Made by a program: the position numbers and the translations under genes
Notes under the pieces: generated by a model
Database searches by the model: none
Told to the model about the DNA's origin: nothing
The model's input: only the letters and a program-made list of their open reading frames with translations
Part shown: positions 42,217 to 50,051 of the stretch, one piece after another
Position numbering within the stretch: position 1 is the stretch's first letter
Layout of the letters: each line of letters begins with the position of its first letter
Assembly: GCF_000494755.1 (NCBI RefSeq)
Contig: NC_022657.1
Coordinates: 62,001-126,000, forward strand
Direction: 5' to 3'
From: Amorphoplanes friuliensis DSM 7358
GTDB taxonomy: Bacteria > Actinomycetota > Actinomycetes > Mycobacteriales > Micromonosporaceae
DNA length: 64,000 nt

Positions 42217-43197
42217 TCACCAGCCCAACGAACGGTCGATGGCGTCGAGCACCCGGTCGAGATCGGGGAGGTACTCCTCCTCGACGCGCGCCGACGGGTA
42301 GGGCACGTCGAAGCCCGTCACCCGCAGCACCGGCGCCTCGAGGGAGTAGAAGCACTCCTCGGTGATCCGGGCGGCGATCTCGGCGCCGAGGCCGAGGTTG
42401 CCGGGGGCCTCGTGCACGACCACGGCCCGGCCCGTCTTGCGGACCGAGTCGTAGACCGGGCCCAGGTCCAGGGGCGAGAGGGTACGCAGGTCGATGACCT
42501 CCAGCGTGCGCCCGTCCTCGGCAGCGGCCTGAGCCGCGTCGAGGGCGGTCCGGACCATCGGGCCGTACGCGATCACGGTCGCGTCCGAACCCTCACGCGC
42601 CACCCGCGAGGCGTGCAGCGGGAAGGTCGACGGCGTGTCGAGGTCGACCGCACCCTTCTCCCAGTAGCGGCGCTTCGGCTCGAAGAAGACGATCGGGTCG
42701 TCCGAGTTGATCGACTGCTGGATCATCGCGTACGCGTCGGCCGGGTTCGAGCACGTCACGACCTTGAGGCCCGGGGTGTGCGCGAAGTACGCCTCGGGGG
42801 ACTCGGAGTGGTGCTCGACCGCGCCGATGCCGCCGCCGTAGGGGATGCGGATGACGATCGGCAGCCGCACGTTGCCCAGCGAGCGGTAGTACATCTTCGC
42901 GACCTGCGCGACGATCTGGTTGTAGGCCGGGAAGACGAACCCGTCGAACTGGATCTCGCAGACCGGCCGGTAGCCGCGGATGGCCAGACCGACCGCGGTG
43001 CCGATGATGCCGGCCTCGGCCAGCGGGGTGTCGATGACGCGGTCCTCGCCGAAGTCCTTCTGCAGGCCGTCGGTGATCCGGAAGACGCCGCCGAGCTTGC
43101 CGACGTCCTCACCCATGATGACGACCTTGGGGTCGTTCTCCAGGGCCCGGCGCAGACCGTGATTGAGGGCTTTGCCAAGAGTCAATGTCTCGGTCAT
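42217..43197 (-). CDS. bkdB: 2-oxoacid dehydrogenase E1 component, beta subunit
   Basis: This 326-residue transketolase-type subunit helps form the TPP site. Motifs include V-V-I-M-G-E-D-V-G, D-T-P-L-A-E-A-G-I-I-G, E-I-Q-F-D-G-F-V-F-P-A and R-I-P-Y-G-G-G-I-G-A-V-E-H-H-S, then G-F-D-V-P-Y-P. These fit the branched-chain/pyruvate E1-beta family. Its ATG overlaps the E1-alpha stop as TGATG. It decarboxylates branched-chain 2-oxoacids or pyruvate together with E1-alpha; the exact substrate cannot be read from sequence. Confidence 0.91.
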   Translation of the reverse strand: MTETLTLGKALNHGLRRALENDPKVVIMGEDVGKLGGVFRITDGLQKDFGEDRVIDTPLAEAGIIGTAVGLAIRGYRPVCEIQFDGFVFPAYNQIVAQVAKMYYRSLGNVRLPIVIRIPYGGGIGAVEHHSESPEAYFAHTPGLKVVTCSNPADAYAMIQQSINSDDPIVFFEPKRRYWEKGAVDLDTPSTFPLHASRVAREGSDATVIAYGPMVRTALDAAQAAAEDGRTLEVIDLRTLSPLDLGPVYDSVRKTGRAVVVHEAPGNLGLGAEIAARITEECFYSLEAPVLRVTGFDVPYPSARVEEEYLPDLDRVLDAIDRSLGW

Positions 43198-44372
43198 CAG
43201 TGGTCGCTCCCCTCGAAGGAGGCCTGGTACGCGGCGAACTGCTCGCGCTGCGCGTCGACCTCGGGCGAACCCGTCGGGTAGACGTGGTCGAACATCGAGA
43301 CCGGCTGCGGGTCCGGCATGGCCAGGACACGCTCGCGCAGGTCCAGGGCCAGGGTGCGGGCCGTGTCGTCGACCTCGCCGAAGAACGAGTCGTCGGCGAG
43401 CTGCTGCTTGGTCAGGAACGCCTTGAGCCGGCTGATCGGGTCCTTGGCCTTCCACGACTCGACCTCGCTCGCGATGCGGTAGCGGGTCGGGTCGTCGGAG
43501 CTGGTGTGCGCGCCCATCCGGTAGGTGTACGCCTCGATCAGCGTCGGCCCCTGACCGTTGCGGGCGTTGTCGAGAGCGGCGCGGGTCACGGCGTAACTGG
43601 CCAGCACGTCGTTGCCGTCGATGCGGACACCCGGGAAGCCGAAGCCGGCCGAACGCCGGTAGAGCGGGATCCGGGTCTGGCGCTCCAGCGGCTCGGAGAT
43701 CGCGTACTGGTTGTTCTGGCAGAAGAAGACCATCGGGGCGTTGAACACGCCGGCCCAGACGAACGCCTCGTTGACCTCACCCTGGCTGGTGGCGCCGTCG
43801 CCGAAGTACGCGATGACCGCCTCGCCGTCGGGGGTGCCGGTCTTGCCGTCCATGGTCACGCCCATGGCGTAGCCGGTGGCGTGCAGCGTCTGCGACCCGA
43901 TGACGATCGTGTAGCCGTTGAACTTGTACTTGTTGGCGTCCCAGCCGCCCTGGTCGACCCCGCGGAACAGGCCGAACGGCATGATCGGGTCGATGCCCCG
44001 GGTGTAGAGGACACCGTGCTCACGGTAGGTCGGGAAGGCCATGTCCTGCGGTCGCAGCGCGCGGCCCGAACCCACCTGCGCGGCCTCCTGGCCCAGCAGG
44101 CTGGCCCAGATGCCCAGCTCACCCTGCCGCTGCAGGGCGGTCGCCTCGGCGTCGAGGCGGCGGACCGTGACCAGGTCCCGGTAGAGCTCGCGGTACTCGT
44201 CGTCGGTGAAGTCGACCGAGTACGTCACGCCGTCCGCCGTGGTGACGCTGTCGATGCGTTCACCGCCGGGCGTGAGCAGCTGAACGAAACCGCCCGCCGG
44301 CGCGTCACTGCCCGGCGATCGATCCTCCGCCGGTAGTGGCGCAGCGCCGACTTCGCTTTCGCCGTTCGCCAT
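43197..44372 (-). CDS. bkdA: 2-oxoacid dehydrogenase E1 component, alpha subunit
   Basis: This 391-residue TPP-binding subunit has the G-D-G-A-T-S-Q-G-E-V-N-E-A motif and the downstream N-N-Q-Y-A-I-S of the thiamine diphosphate/Mg fold. It also has P-T-Y-R-E-H-G, the regulatory-loop region Y-R-M-G-A-H-T-S-S-D-D-P-T-R-Y-R and a C-terminal P-T-G-S-P-E. The ~50 N-terminal residues are low-complexity and acidic. The ATG at 44372 follows GGGAGA. First gene of the bkdA-bkdB-bkdC operon; it could equally be annotated pdhA. Confidence 0.9.
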   Translation of the reverse strand: MANGESEVGAAPLPAEDRSPGSDAPAGGFVQLLTPGGERIDSVTTADGVTYSVDFTDDEYRELYRDLVTVRRLDAEATALQRQGELGIWASLLGQEAAQVGSGRALRPQDMAFPTYREHGVLYTRGIDPIMPFGLFRGVDQGGWDANKYKFNGYTIVIGSQTLHATGYAMGVTMDGKTGTPDGEAVIAYFGDGATSQGEVNEAFVWAGVFNAPMVFFCQNNQYAISEPLERQTRIPLYRRSAGFGFPGVRIDGNDVLASYAVTRAALDNARNGQGPTLIEAYTYRMGAHTSSDDPTRYRIASEVESWKAKDPISRLKAFLTKQQLADDSFFGEVDDTARTLALDLRERVLAMPDPQPVSMFDHVYPTGSPEVDAQREQFAAYQASFEGSDH

Positions 44373-44791
44373 GCGTGTCTCCCTGTTTCATCTCTGCGCC
44401 CACGGCGGGTGTTGCCCGTCCGCGCGGCGGACCGCTGGGGTTCGCCGCGCCTGACCCGGGTGAGGTTGCCGCGCGGCTGTTCGACGAGATCAAAGACCCC
44501 GCCGGGGAGTGACGGCCCCCACCGCGCCCCGCTGATCTTGCAGCCGGCGACGGCGGCGGTGCCGTCGACCCCATCCTCGCACTGAACGTGAGGGTCGCCA
44601 CAGGTCAGGTCGATCACAGATCCGAAATCTTGCGGAGCCATTGCTGCCCGTGTTTGTCCTATTAAGCGGTTTTCGTGCCATCACTTCCGTCTGAACGGAC
44701 CCAATTCACCGCTGCCCGAACGGCCGGCCGTCGTTCACCCCGATAGCCGAGTCCGATCCAAGTTGATCTTTACGTACAGGGGGTGGTGGCC
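44373..44791. other. Intergenic region between bkdA and the Ser/Gly repeat gene
   Basis: No supported gene in 419 bp. It must hold divergent promoters. A minus-strand open frame from 44641 runs into bkdA out of frame and was not accepted. A TCCGT-CTG-AACGGA-like short palindrome occurs near 44686-44699. AGGGGG and GGTGGTGG precede the plus-strand start. Confidence 0.5.
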
Positions 44792-46474
44792 ATGCCGGAG
44801 CAACCGGACGACGACGGGCTCGTGCCACCGATCAAGGTCATGCGCAAGCGTCTCAACGGCGTCTACAGCGCCGAACGAGGCTTCGCCGGACCCACCCGCC
44901 GCTACGTGCTGATCGTCGCCATGCTCGTCGGCCTCGCCTCCCTGCCCACCCTCGCGGCGATCACCGCCGGATCGAACGAACTCGACGACGGCCGCACCGG
45001 GGCGATGGACGTGCCCTTCATCCCGCCGGCGTCGACCGGGCCGGTCCAGGTCCGGCCGACCGCCTCAGCCGGGACCGGCACACCGTCGCCGGACGCTTCC
45101 GAGCCCGTGCAGGGCCAGGCCCAAAAACGCAAAACCAAGCCCAAGGGGTACGCCCAGAGCAACCGCGGCGCAGAATCGCCAGACCCGTCCCGGGACCGTG
45201 GCGACGACTCGGGCTCAGCCTCCGGCAACGGCAACGGCAACGGGTCTGGCCGCGGCAACGGGACCGGCTCTGGTTCTGGGAGCGGCTCGAACTCCGGTTC
45301 TGGCACTGGTTCCGCCTCGGGCGCAGGCGACGGCTCGGGTTCCGGCAGCGGCTCGGGCTCCGGCTCTGGCAGCGGCTCTGGCTCGGGCTCAGGTTCTGGC
45401 AGCGGCTCGGGTTCTGGGTCTGGCTCGGGTTCCGGGTCCGGGTCAGGTTCTGGCTCGGGTGCTTCGCCGGAGCGGCCCGCGAAGCCGGCGCCCGGCCTGC
45501 CGTCCATTCCGTCGAAGCCGGCTGTGCCTGACGAGTCCCAGCAGATTCCCGACTTTCCCGATGAGCCCGATTCCCCGGACGATCCGCCCGGCCATTCCCC
45601 CGGGGATGACAGCGGATCGAACGGCGGCGACGGCCACTCCGGTTCGGACGGCGACGGTTCGAACGATGGCGGCGACGGCCACTCCGGCTCGGACGGCGAC
45701 GGTTCGAACGATGGCGGCGACGGCCACAACGGGTCGGACGGCGACGGTTCCAACGATGGCGGCGACGGCCACAACGGGTCGGACAACGGCGGTTCGAACG
45801 ACGGCGGATCAGACGGTGGCTCGGGCCACGGCGGCTCGGGCCACGGGGGCGCTGGCGACGGTGACTCCGGCCAAGGGGGCACAGGCGACGGTGACTCGGG
45901 CCATGGCGGCTCGGGTGACGGTGACGGTGACGGGCCGGTGAAGCCGCCGGCCAAGCCGGTCCGTCCGCCGTGGTGCTGGGACCGCACCGACTGTTCGGCC
46001 CGGCCGTCGCACCATCACCGCCCGGACAGGTCCCGTGACAAGGACTGCGATGACTCCCGCACCGAGCGGGACAGGAGCGGCAAGCAGCACCGTCGCTCAA
46101 AGATCACGGAAGCACCGGACCGTGAGGACGCCGGCTCATCGCCGGTCCCGGCCCGGAAACCCGTCAGCATCCGGTCGGTGAAGGCCGCCCGGACCGACTC
46201 AAGCCGGAGGTCAGAAGTGACCGAACGCCCGCAGAACCTCAGGCCCGCCCGAGGCGGCGACCGCACCCACAACAGCCACCGCTATCAGCAGTCAAGCTCT
46301 GACCGCGGCGGCGAGGGCGGCCCGACGGCAACGGCCCTCCGCGCCTACCGCGGCAGCCACCGCGCCGAACGCATGCACCGCGCCGACGACCGCACCGGCG
46401 CCCATCACCGCAGCTCCCGGGTCGGCCGCCACCACGCCGACCCGCAGCAACAAGACCACCAGAACCGCTGGTGA
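44792..46474 (+). CDS. Membrane-anchored Ser/Gly-repeat protein, unknown function
   Basis: This 560-residue protein has a short cytoplasmic head (P-E-Q-P-D-D-D-G), one membrane helix at about 40-60 ([15 protein letters not shown]) and a long extracytoplasmic low-complexity region. That region has a near-pure G-S dipeptide tract (~145-225), a Pro/Asp-rich segment, four 15-residue units of G-G-D-G-H-(S/N)-G-S-D, and more Gly/His/Asp repeats. The C-terminal ~180 residues are Arg/His/Asp-rich with a W-C-W-D-R-T-D-C motif. No catalytic domain. It may be a cell-surface spacer or metal-binding polymer; that is a guess. The ATG at 44792 is used; in-frame GTGs at 44783 and 44786 also exist. Confidence 0.72.
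   Translation: MPEQPDDDGLVPPIKVMRKRLNGVYSAERGFAGPTRRYVLIVAMLVGLASLPTLAAITAGSNELDDGRTGAMDVPFIPPASTGPVQVRPTASAGTGTPSPDASEPVQGQAQKRKTKPKGYAQSNRGAESPDPSRDRGDDSGSASGNGNGNGSGRGNGTGSGSGSGSNSGSGTGSASGAGDGSGSGSGSGSGSGSGSGSGSGSGSGSGSGSGSGSGSGSGSGSGASPERPAKPAPGLPSIPSKPAVPDESQQIPDFPDEPDSPDDPPGHSPGDDSGSNGGDGHSGSDGDGSNDGGDGHSGSDGDGSNDGGDGHNGSDGDGSNDGGDGHNGSDNGGSNDGGSDGGSGHGGSGHGGAGDGDSGQGGTGDGDSGHGGSGDGDGDGPVKPPAKPVRPPWCWDRTDCSARPSHHHRPDRSRDKDCDDSRTERDRSGKQHRRSKITEAPDREDAGSSPVPARKPVSIRSVKAARTDSSRRSEVTERPQNLRPARGGDRTHNSHRYQQSSSDRGGEGGPTATALRAYRGSHRAERMHRADDRTGAHHRSSRVGRHHADPQQQDHQNRW
45222..45470 (+). repeat. Gly-Ser dipeptide microsatellite-like tract
   Basis: Over 80 codons of almost uninterrupted G-S/G-N-G, built of 6-bp words such as ggctcg, ggttct and ggcagc. 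Synonymous codons alternate, so the tract is not a pure DNA repeat and protein-level selection is likely. Confidence 0.88.
45623..45802 (+). repeat. Four 45-bp tandem repeats (15-residue unit)
   Basis: Units start at 45623, 45668, 45713 and 45758 and encode G-G-D-G-H-(S/N)-G-S-D-(G/N)-(D/G)-G-S-N-D. DNA identity between units is very high, so this array is recent or unstable. Confidence 0.9.
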
Positions 46475-46477
46475 CAA

Positions 46478-46523
46478 GGCCCCTCACCCGGCGAGGTGGA
46501 GGTTCGCCGGGCGAGGAGGGGCC
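46478..46523. terminator. Bulged hairpin between convergent genes
   Basis: GGCCCCTC-ACCCGGCGA pairs with TCGCCGGGC-GAGGAGGGGCC with a small bulge; CTTT follows on the + strand. It separates the Ser/Gly repeat gene from the Uma2 gene. Confidence 0.6.
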
Positions 46524-46526
46524 GCT

Positions 46527-47105
46527 TTAGACCGGGTCGACCCGCATGATCCGGGCGCGCCTGGCGATCAGCTGCGGAAGGTCGATCCGGACCGGCCATG
46601 GCGTCTCGGTCTCGAAGACTTCGGTCGTGTAGTGGGTCGCGAACCGGTATTGACCACCTGGTTCGTCCAGGACGAGCTCCGCGAGCGAGATCGTCGGCTT
46701 GTCGGCGTCCGGGACGACGATCCAGTAAGCGGGCACGCCGGCCCGGGCATACAGTGCGCGCTTGGTCTCGGTGTCCCGCAGAACCGAGGTGGGAGAGATG
46801 ACCTCGACCACGAGCTGTGCACCGTCGATCGGAAACGGTGACTGCTGCAGATAGTCGGCGGGGGCCACGATCACATCAGGCCGCGGCTCGTTGTGATCGT
46901 CGATGGTCGCCGACTGATCCGTGCCGACAACAAAGGCTTCGGGAGCCGTGTCGCCCAGGACCAGTGCGATCCAGGCGGCGACGGCGTTGTGGTCGATCGT
47001 CCCGGACGGCGACACGATGAAGGTTCCTTCGATCAGCTCCCAGCGCCGCCCATCGCTGGGAAGCGCGTGCAGCTCCGCCGTCGTGTAGCCGTGGACGTCA
47101 GGCAC
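46527..47105 (-). CDS. Uma2-family (DUF820) endonuclease-fold protein
   Basis: This 192-residue PD-(D/E)XK-fold protein has the family start (L-H-A-L-P-S-D-G-R-R-W-E-L-I-E-G), the catalytic-type acidic motif R-P-D-V-I-V and the later V-V-E-V-I-S-P-T-S, followed by K-R-A-L-Y-A-R-A-G-V-P-A-Y-W. These are diagnostic of Uma2 proteins, common orphan genes in actinobacteria and cyanobacteria. Nuclease activity is expected but its target and role are not known. It lies eight bases after the preceding gene on the same strand. Confidence 0.9.
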   Translation of the reverse strand: MPDVHGYTTAELHALPSDGRRWELIEGTFIVSPSGTIDHNAVAAWIALVLGDTAPEAFVVGTDQSATIDDHNEPRPDVIVAPADYLQQSPFPIDGAQLVVEVISPTSVLRDTETKRALYARAGVPAYWIVVPDADKPTISLAELVLDEPGGQYRFATHYTTEVFETETPWPVRIDLPQLIARRARIMRVDPV

Positions 47106-47112
47106 TGCGAGG

Positions 47113-48336
47113 TCAGGAGTCGTCGGTGAGGCGGTGGCGGTTGGTTTCGATCCAGGCGTCGATGGCTTCGGCGTCGTTGGGGTCGACGCCTTCGGAGATC
47201 AGCTGGGCCACTGCGGCCGTTGCGGGGCTGCGCTTTTCGCCCGTTGCGTAGAGGCGGGCGAACTCCGGGATCATTTCTTCGACGACCGTGTCGGTTTGTT
47301 CGGCGGCCGCCGCCGGCAGGCCGCGTTTGCGGATGGCGTAGGCGGACCAGGCGCGGGTCACTCGGGGGAGCATGGCGGCGTCGTCCATGTCGAGGACAGC
47401 GCGGCGGTGGACCCAGTCGAGGAGGAACAGGCCGGCGACGGCCGGGCTCCAGCGCAGCGGGTCGGGCTCCGGGAGGCTGGCGGCGTGGTCGAGGATCAGG
47501 CTGAGGCAGAAGTGCAGTGAGGCGAGTTCGTCGTCGGCGGAGACGTCGTTGAGGGTGAAGCGGGCTGCTTCCGGTGAGGACAGGAAGTCGCGGAGGAGGC
47601 GTTCGCGGTCGGGGCCGCTGAGCTCCGGCGGCTCGGTGAGCTGCGGGACCGTCGACGCCGGGAGCAGGGCCAGCCTGGCTGTGGCCAGGGCGCGGTCGGT
47701 GGCGAGGTTGCCGTCGGCGGGCAGGTCGCTGAGGCCGTCGGTGATCTCGAGGTGTTTGCTGACCTCGCCGCGGAGGCGGCCGGCGTCCTCCTCGCGGAAC
47801 CAGGTGAGCTCGTCGGTTGCGCACATCTCGCGGACCTGGCCGAGGATGCGTTCGGCGGGGCCGCCGACGAACACGTCCTTGGTGATGCCGATGTTGTGGT
47901 CGACGAGGGCCACCACGGCGTGCTCGGGGCCGCCGTCGTCGGTGTTGTCGTAGGCAAACGTGACCAGGTAGGACGTCTGGTCGCCGTACACATCGCCGTA
48001 CGCGTAACAGCCGGTGGGCCGGACCTTGCCGAGCTGCTCGGTCCAGACGGGGGCTTGGGGGCCGCGGCGGACCTCCTGCGCTCCCTCGGCGTCCGGGACG
48101 AGGGCCGCGAAGACTTCACGGATGGTCGTCGCCGAGGCTGTGCGGCGCCGGGTGGTCGCGCTGAGGAACTGGCCGACGAACTCCCGGACTGCCGTGGCGC
48201 GGTCGGTGGCCGCCACGGAGTACACGCTGCCCAGGAGTGCGGTGCCCAGCATCTCGGCGTCGAGGGCGCAGTCGAGTTTGGCCACGTCACGGGCCGCGTG
48301 CAGGACCGCGTCGTATGGAGTCTGGGGTGCCGCCAT
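47113..48336 (-). CDS. Conserved hypothetical protein, 407 residues
   Basis: No family recognised. The protein is soluble and acidic. Visible segments are a helical N-terminus (Y-D-A-V-L-H-A-A-R-D-V-A-K-L-D-C-A-L-D-A-E), an inner beta-like region (T-S-Y-L-V-T-F-A-Y-D-N, H-A-V-V-A-L-V-D-H-N-I-G) and a helical C-terminal third with A-W-S-A-Y-A-I-R-K-R-G-L-P. It lies 35 bp downstream of the dynamin-like GTPase pair and 8 bp upstream of Uma2 on the same strand, so the four may be one transcript. The ATG at 48336 is the first start consistent with the coding bias. Confidence 0.7.
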   Translation of the reverse strand: MAAPQTPYDAVLHAARDVAKLDCALDAEMLGTALLGSVYSVAATDRATAVREFVGQFLSATTRRRTASATTIREVFAALVPDAEGAQEVRRGPQAPVWTEQLGKVRPTGCYAYGDVYGDQTSYLVTFAYDNTDDGGPEHAVVALVDHNIGITKDVFVGGPAERILGQVREMCATDELTWFREEDAGRLRGEVSKHLEITDGLSDLPADGNLATDRALATARLALLPASTVPQLTEPPELSGPDRERLLRDFLSSPEAARFTLNDVSADDELASLHFCLSLILDHAASLPEPDPLRWSPAVAGLFLLDWVHRRAVLDMDDAAMLPRVTRAWSAYAIRKRGLPAAAAEQTDTVVEEMIPEFARLYATGEKRSPATAAVAQLISEGVDPNDAEAIDAWIETNRHRLTDDS

Positions 48337-48371
48337 GCCGCCGAGCCTACCGGTAAGGCCGACCGCGGGCC

Positions 48372-50051
48372 CTATTCCGAACGGACGACCGTGAGGGCCT
48401 CGCGTGCCTGTGCGTACCCGTTCAGGACCTCGCGGACGGGGGCGACAACGTACTCCCGGGCGACCTCGGTGACCGATGTTCGCAGGCGTTGCTCGGCGCG
48501 GCGACCGGCGCGTTTGGCGCCCAGGTTGACGATCGGGCGCAGAAGCATGGCCAGCAGCAGGCCCAGGAGCAGGCCACCCAGCAGCAACAAGGTCGGCAGG
48601 GGCACGTCGCCGACCTTGGGGTCGTTGAGCTCCGGCAGGCCGATGATGCGGACGGCGTACCCGGCGATGAGCCAGCCCAGGCCGACCACGGCCGCGAGGG
48701 TGAAGAGCAATTGCAGCAGCCCGACGACGGTCCACCAGATCGGTTTGCGGCTCATGCCCAGGTCGGTCTTGGCGACGGCCCGGTCCAGGGCGTCCGGCAG
48801 GTCGCCGAGGCGGGACCGGGAGGCGGTGTTCAGGGCGGGCGCCCAGACCTCGGGGATCGGCGCGGCGGCCCGGGCCGCCACGGCCCGCACGGACAGACCG
48901 ACCGCGGACTTCTGCGCCGCGTCGGCCTCCGGCAGAGACGTACGCGAGACAGGCACCAGATCAGTCGAAGGCTCGGTCTTCTCCGTCGACAGGTGGAGAC
49001 GTTTGAGTGGATCCGGCCGCAGCTTGCGGACACCACGGATCAGCGGCCACCCGGTGCTCGCAACAGCCCGATGCCTGTACGCGTTCGCCGTCGCCGAAGC
49101 CACCGCGGGCACCCCGGCCGAAGCGGCGAGCGCGTCGCTGAGCTGGCGTACCGTCGCGCGGTCGACCTCGTCCTCGGCGGCGGGCGGTCCGATCGTCTTC
49201 TCGAGCTGCTCGGCGACCGCGTCGAGGTCGCCGGAGAGGCGGCGGAGCGCGGCCTGGCGTTCGGCGACGGTTTGCTCCAGGGCCGCCCGCAGCTCGGTCA
49301 GCATGCCGGGCTGCTTCGCGGAGGTCGCCAGGGCCGGCACGTCCGTCAGGCCGTCCTCGACGAGCAGGCGCTTGAGGTCGGTCAGGACGATCTCGGTGTC
49401 GGCGGGCGAGAGCCGGTCGGCCTGGTTGAGCACGACGATGGTGATGTCGCTGTGCTGCTTGAACTGCTTCAGGTAGGCGTTGTGGAGGACGCGGTCGCCG
49501 TATTTCTGCGGGTCGACCACCCACACGACCTGGTCGACGAGTCCGAGCAGGCGGTCGACCTCGAGGCGGTGGCCGCGTTCGATCGAGTCGAAGTCGGGCA
49601 GGTCGAGCAGCACGAGCCCGCGCAGGGCGGCCTCGTCGTCGCCGTCGAGCGCGCTCTCGCGGATGAAACGCTGCCGGGGCAGGACGCCGACCCAGTCGAG
49701 CAGCTTGTTGGCCTGCTCGAGCGGGCCCCAGACGCAGGCGTGCGCCACACCGGTGGTCGGGCGGCGGACGCCCACCGGCGACAGCTTCAGCCGGGCGAGG
49801 GCGTTGAACAGGCTGGACTTGCCGCTGCCGGTGCTGCCGGCGAGCGCAACAACCGTGTGGTCCTGGGAGAGCGCGAGGCGGCTGCCGGCCCGCTCGACCA
49901 GCGTGTGCGCGGCAACCAGGTCGTTGTCCGGCAGGTACGGGTCGGTGACACGCAGGAACCGCTGCAGGGCGTCGAGCCGCGCGACGAGTTGTTCGGCGTC
50001 CACGCGGTCGTCACGCGTCAGAGCGTGCTTGACCCGCTCGACGAGGCTCAT
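48372..50051 (-). CDS. Dynamin-like membrane GTPase (downstream member of pair)
   Basis: This 559-residue protein has a P-loop G-S-T-G-S-G-K78-S-S (72-80), a G2-like P-T-T-G-V, G3 L-D-L-P-D-F-D-S and G4 N-Q-A-D, all in the order of bacterial dynamin/YfjP-type GTPases. The C-terminus has two adjacent membrane segments (about 430-455 and 480-500), with a basic stretch after them. Such proteins remodel or tether membranes, for example at division septa in streptomycetes; the role here is inferred. ATG at 50051 overlaps the stop of the second GTPase by four bases (ATGA), so the pair is made together, as for heteromeric dynamins. Confidence 0.83.
   Translation of the reverse strand: MSLVERVKHALTRDDRVDAEQLVARLDALQRFLRVTDPYLPDNDLVAAHTLVERAGSRLALSQDHTVVALAGSTGSGKSSLFNALARLKLSPVGVRRPTTGVAHACVWGPLEQANKLLDWVGVLPRQRFIRESALDGDDEAALRGLVLLDLPDFDSIERGHRLEVDRLLGLVDQVVWVVDPQKYGDRVLHNAYLKQFKQHSDITIVVLNQADRLSPADTEIVLTDLKRLLVEDGLTDVPALATSAKQPGMLTELRAALEQTVAERQAALRRLSGDLDAVAEQLEKTIGPPAAEDEVDRATVRQLSDALAASAGVPAVASATANAYRHRAVASTGWPLIRGVRKLRPDPLKRLHLSTEKTEPSTDLVPVSRTSLPEADAAQKSAVGLSVRAVAARAAAPIPEVWAPALNTASRSRLGDLPDALDRAVAKTDLGMSRKPIWWTVVGLLQLLFTLAAVVGLGWLIAGYAVRIIGLPELNDPKVGDVPLPTLLLLGGLLLGLLLAMLLRPIVNLGAKRAGRRAEQRLRTSVTEVAREYVVAPVREVLNGYAQAREALTVVRSE

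Noticed and set aside
44225..44641. Minus-strand open frame upstream of bkdA starting M-A-P-Q-D-F
   Set aside because: It runs 148 bp into bkdA in another frame, has an Arg-rich end and no family match. The first 80 codons have fair codon bias, so it is left as uncertain intergenic sequence.
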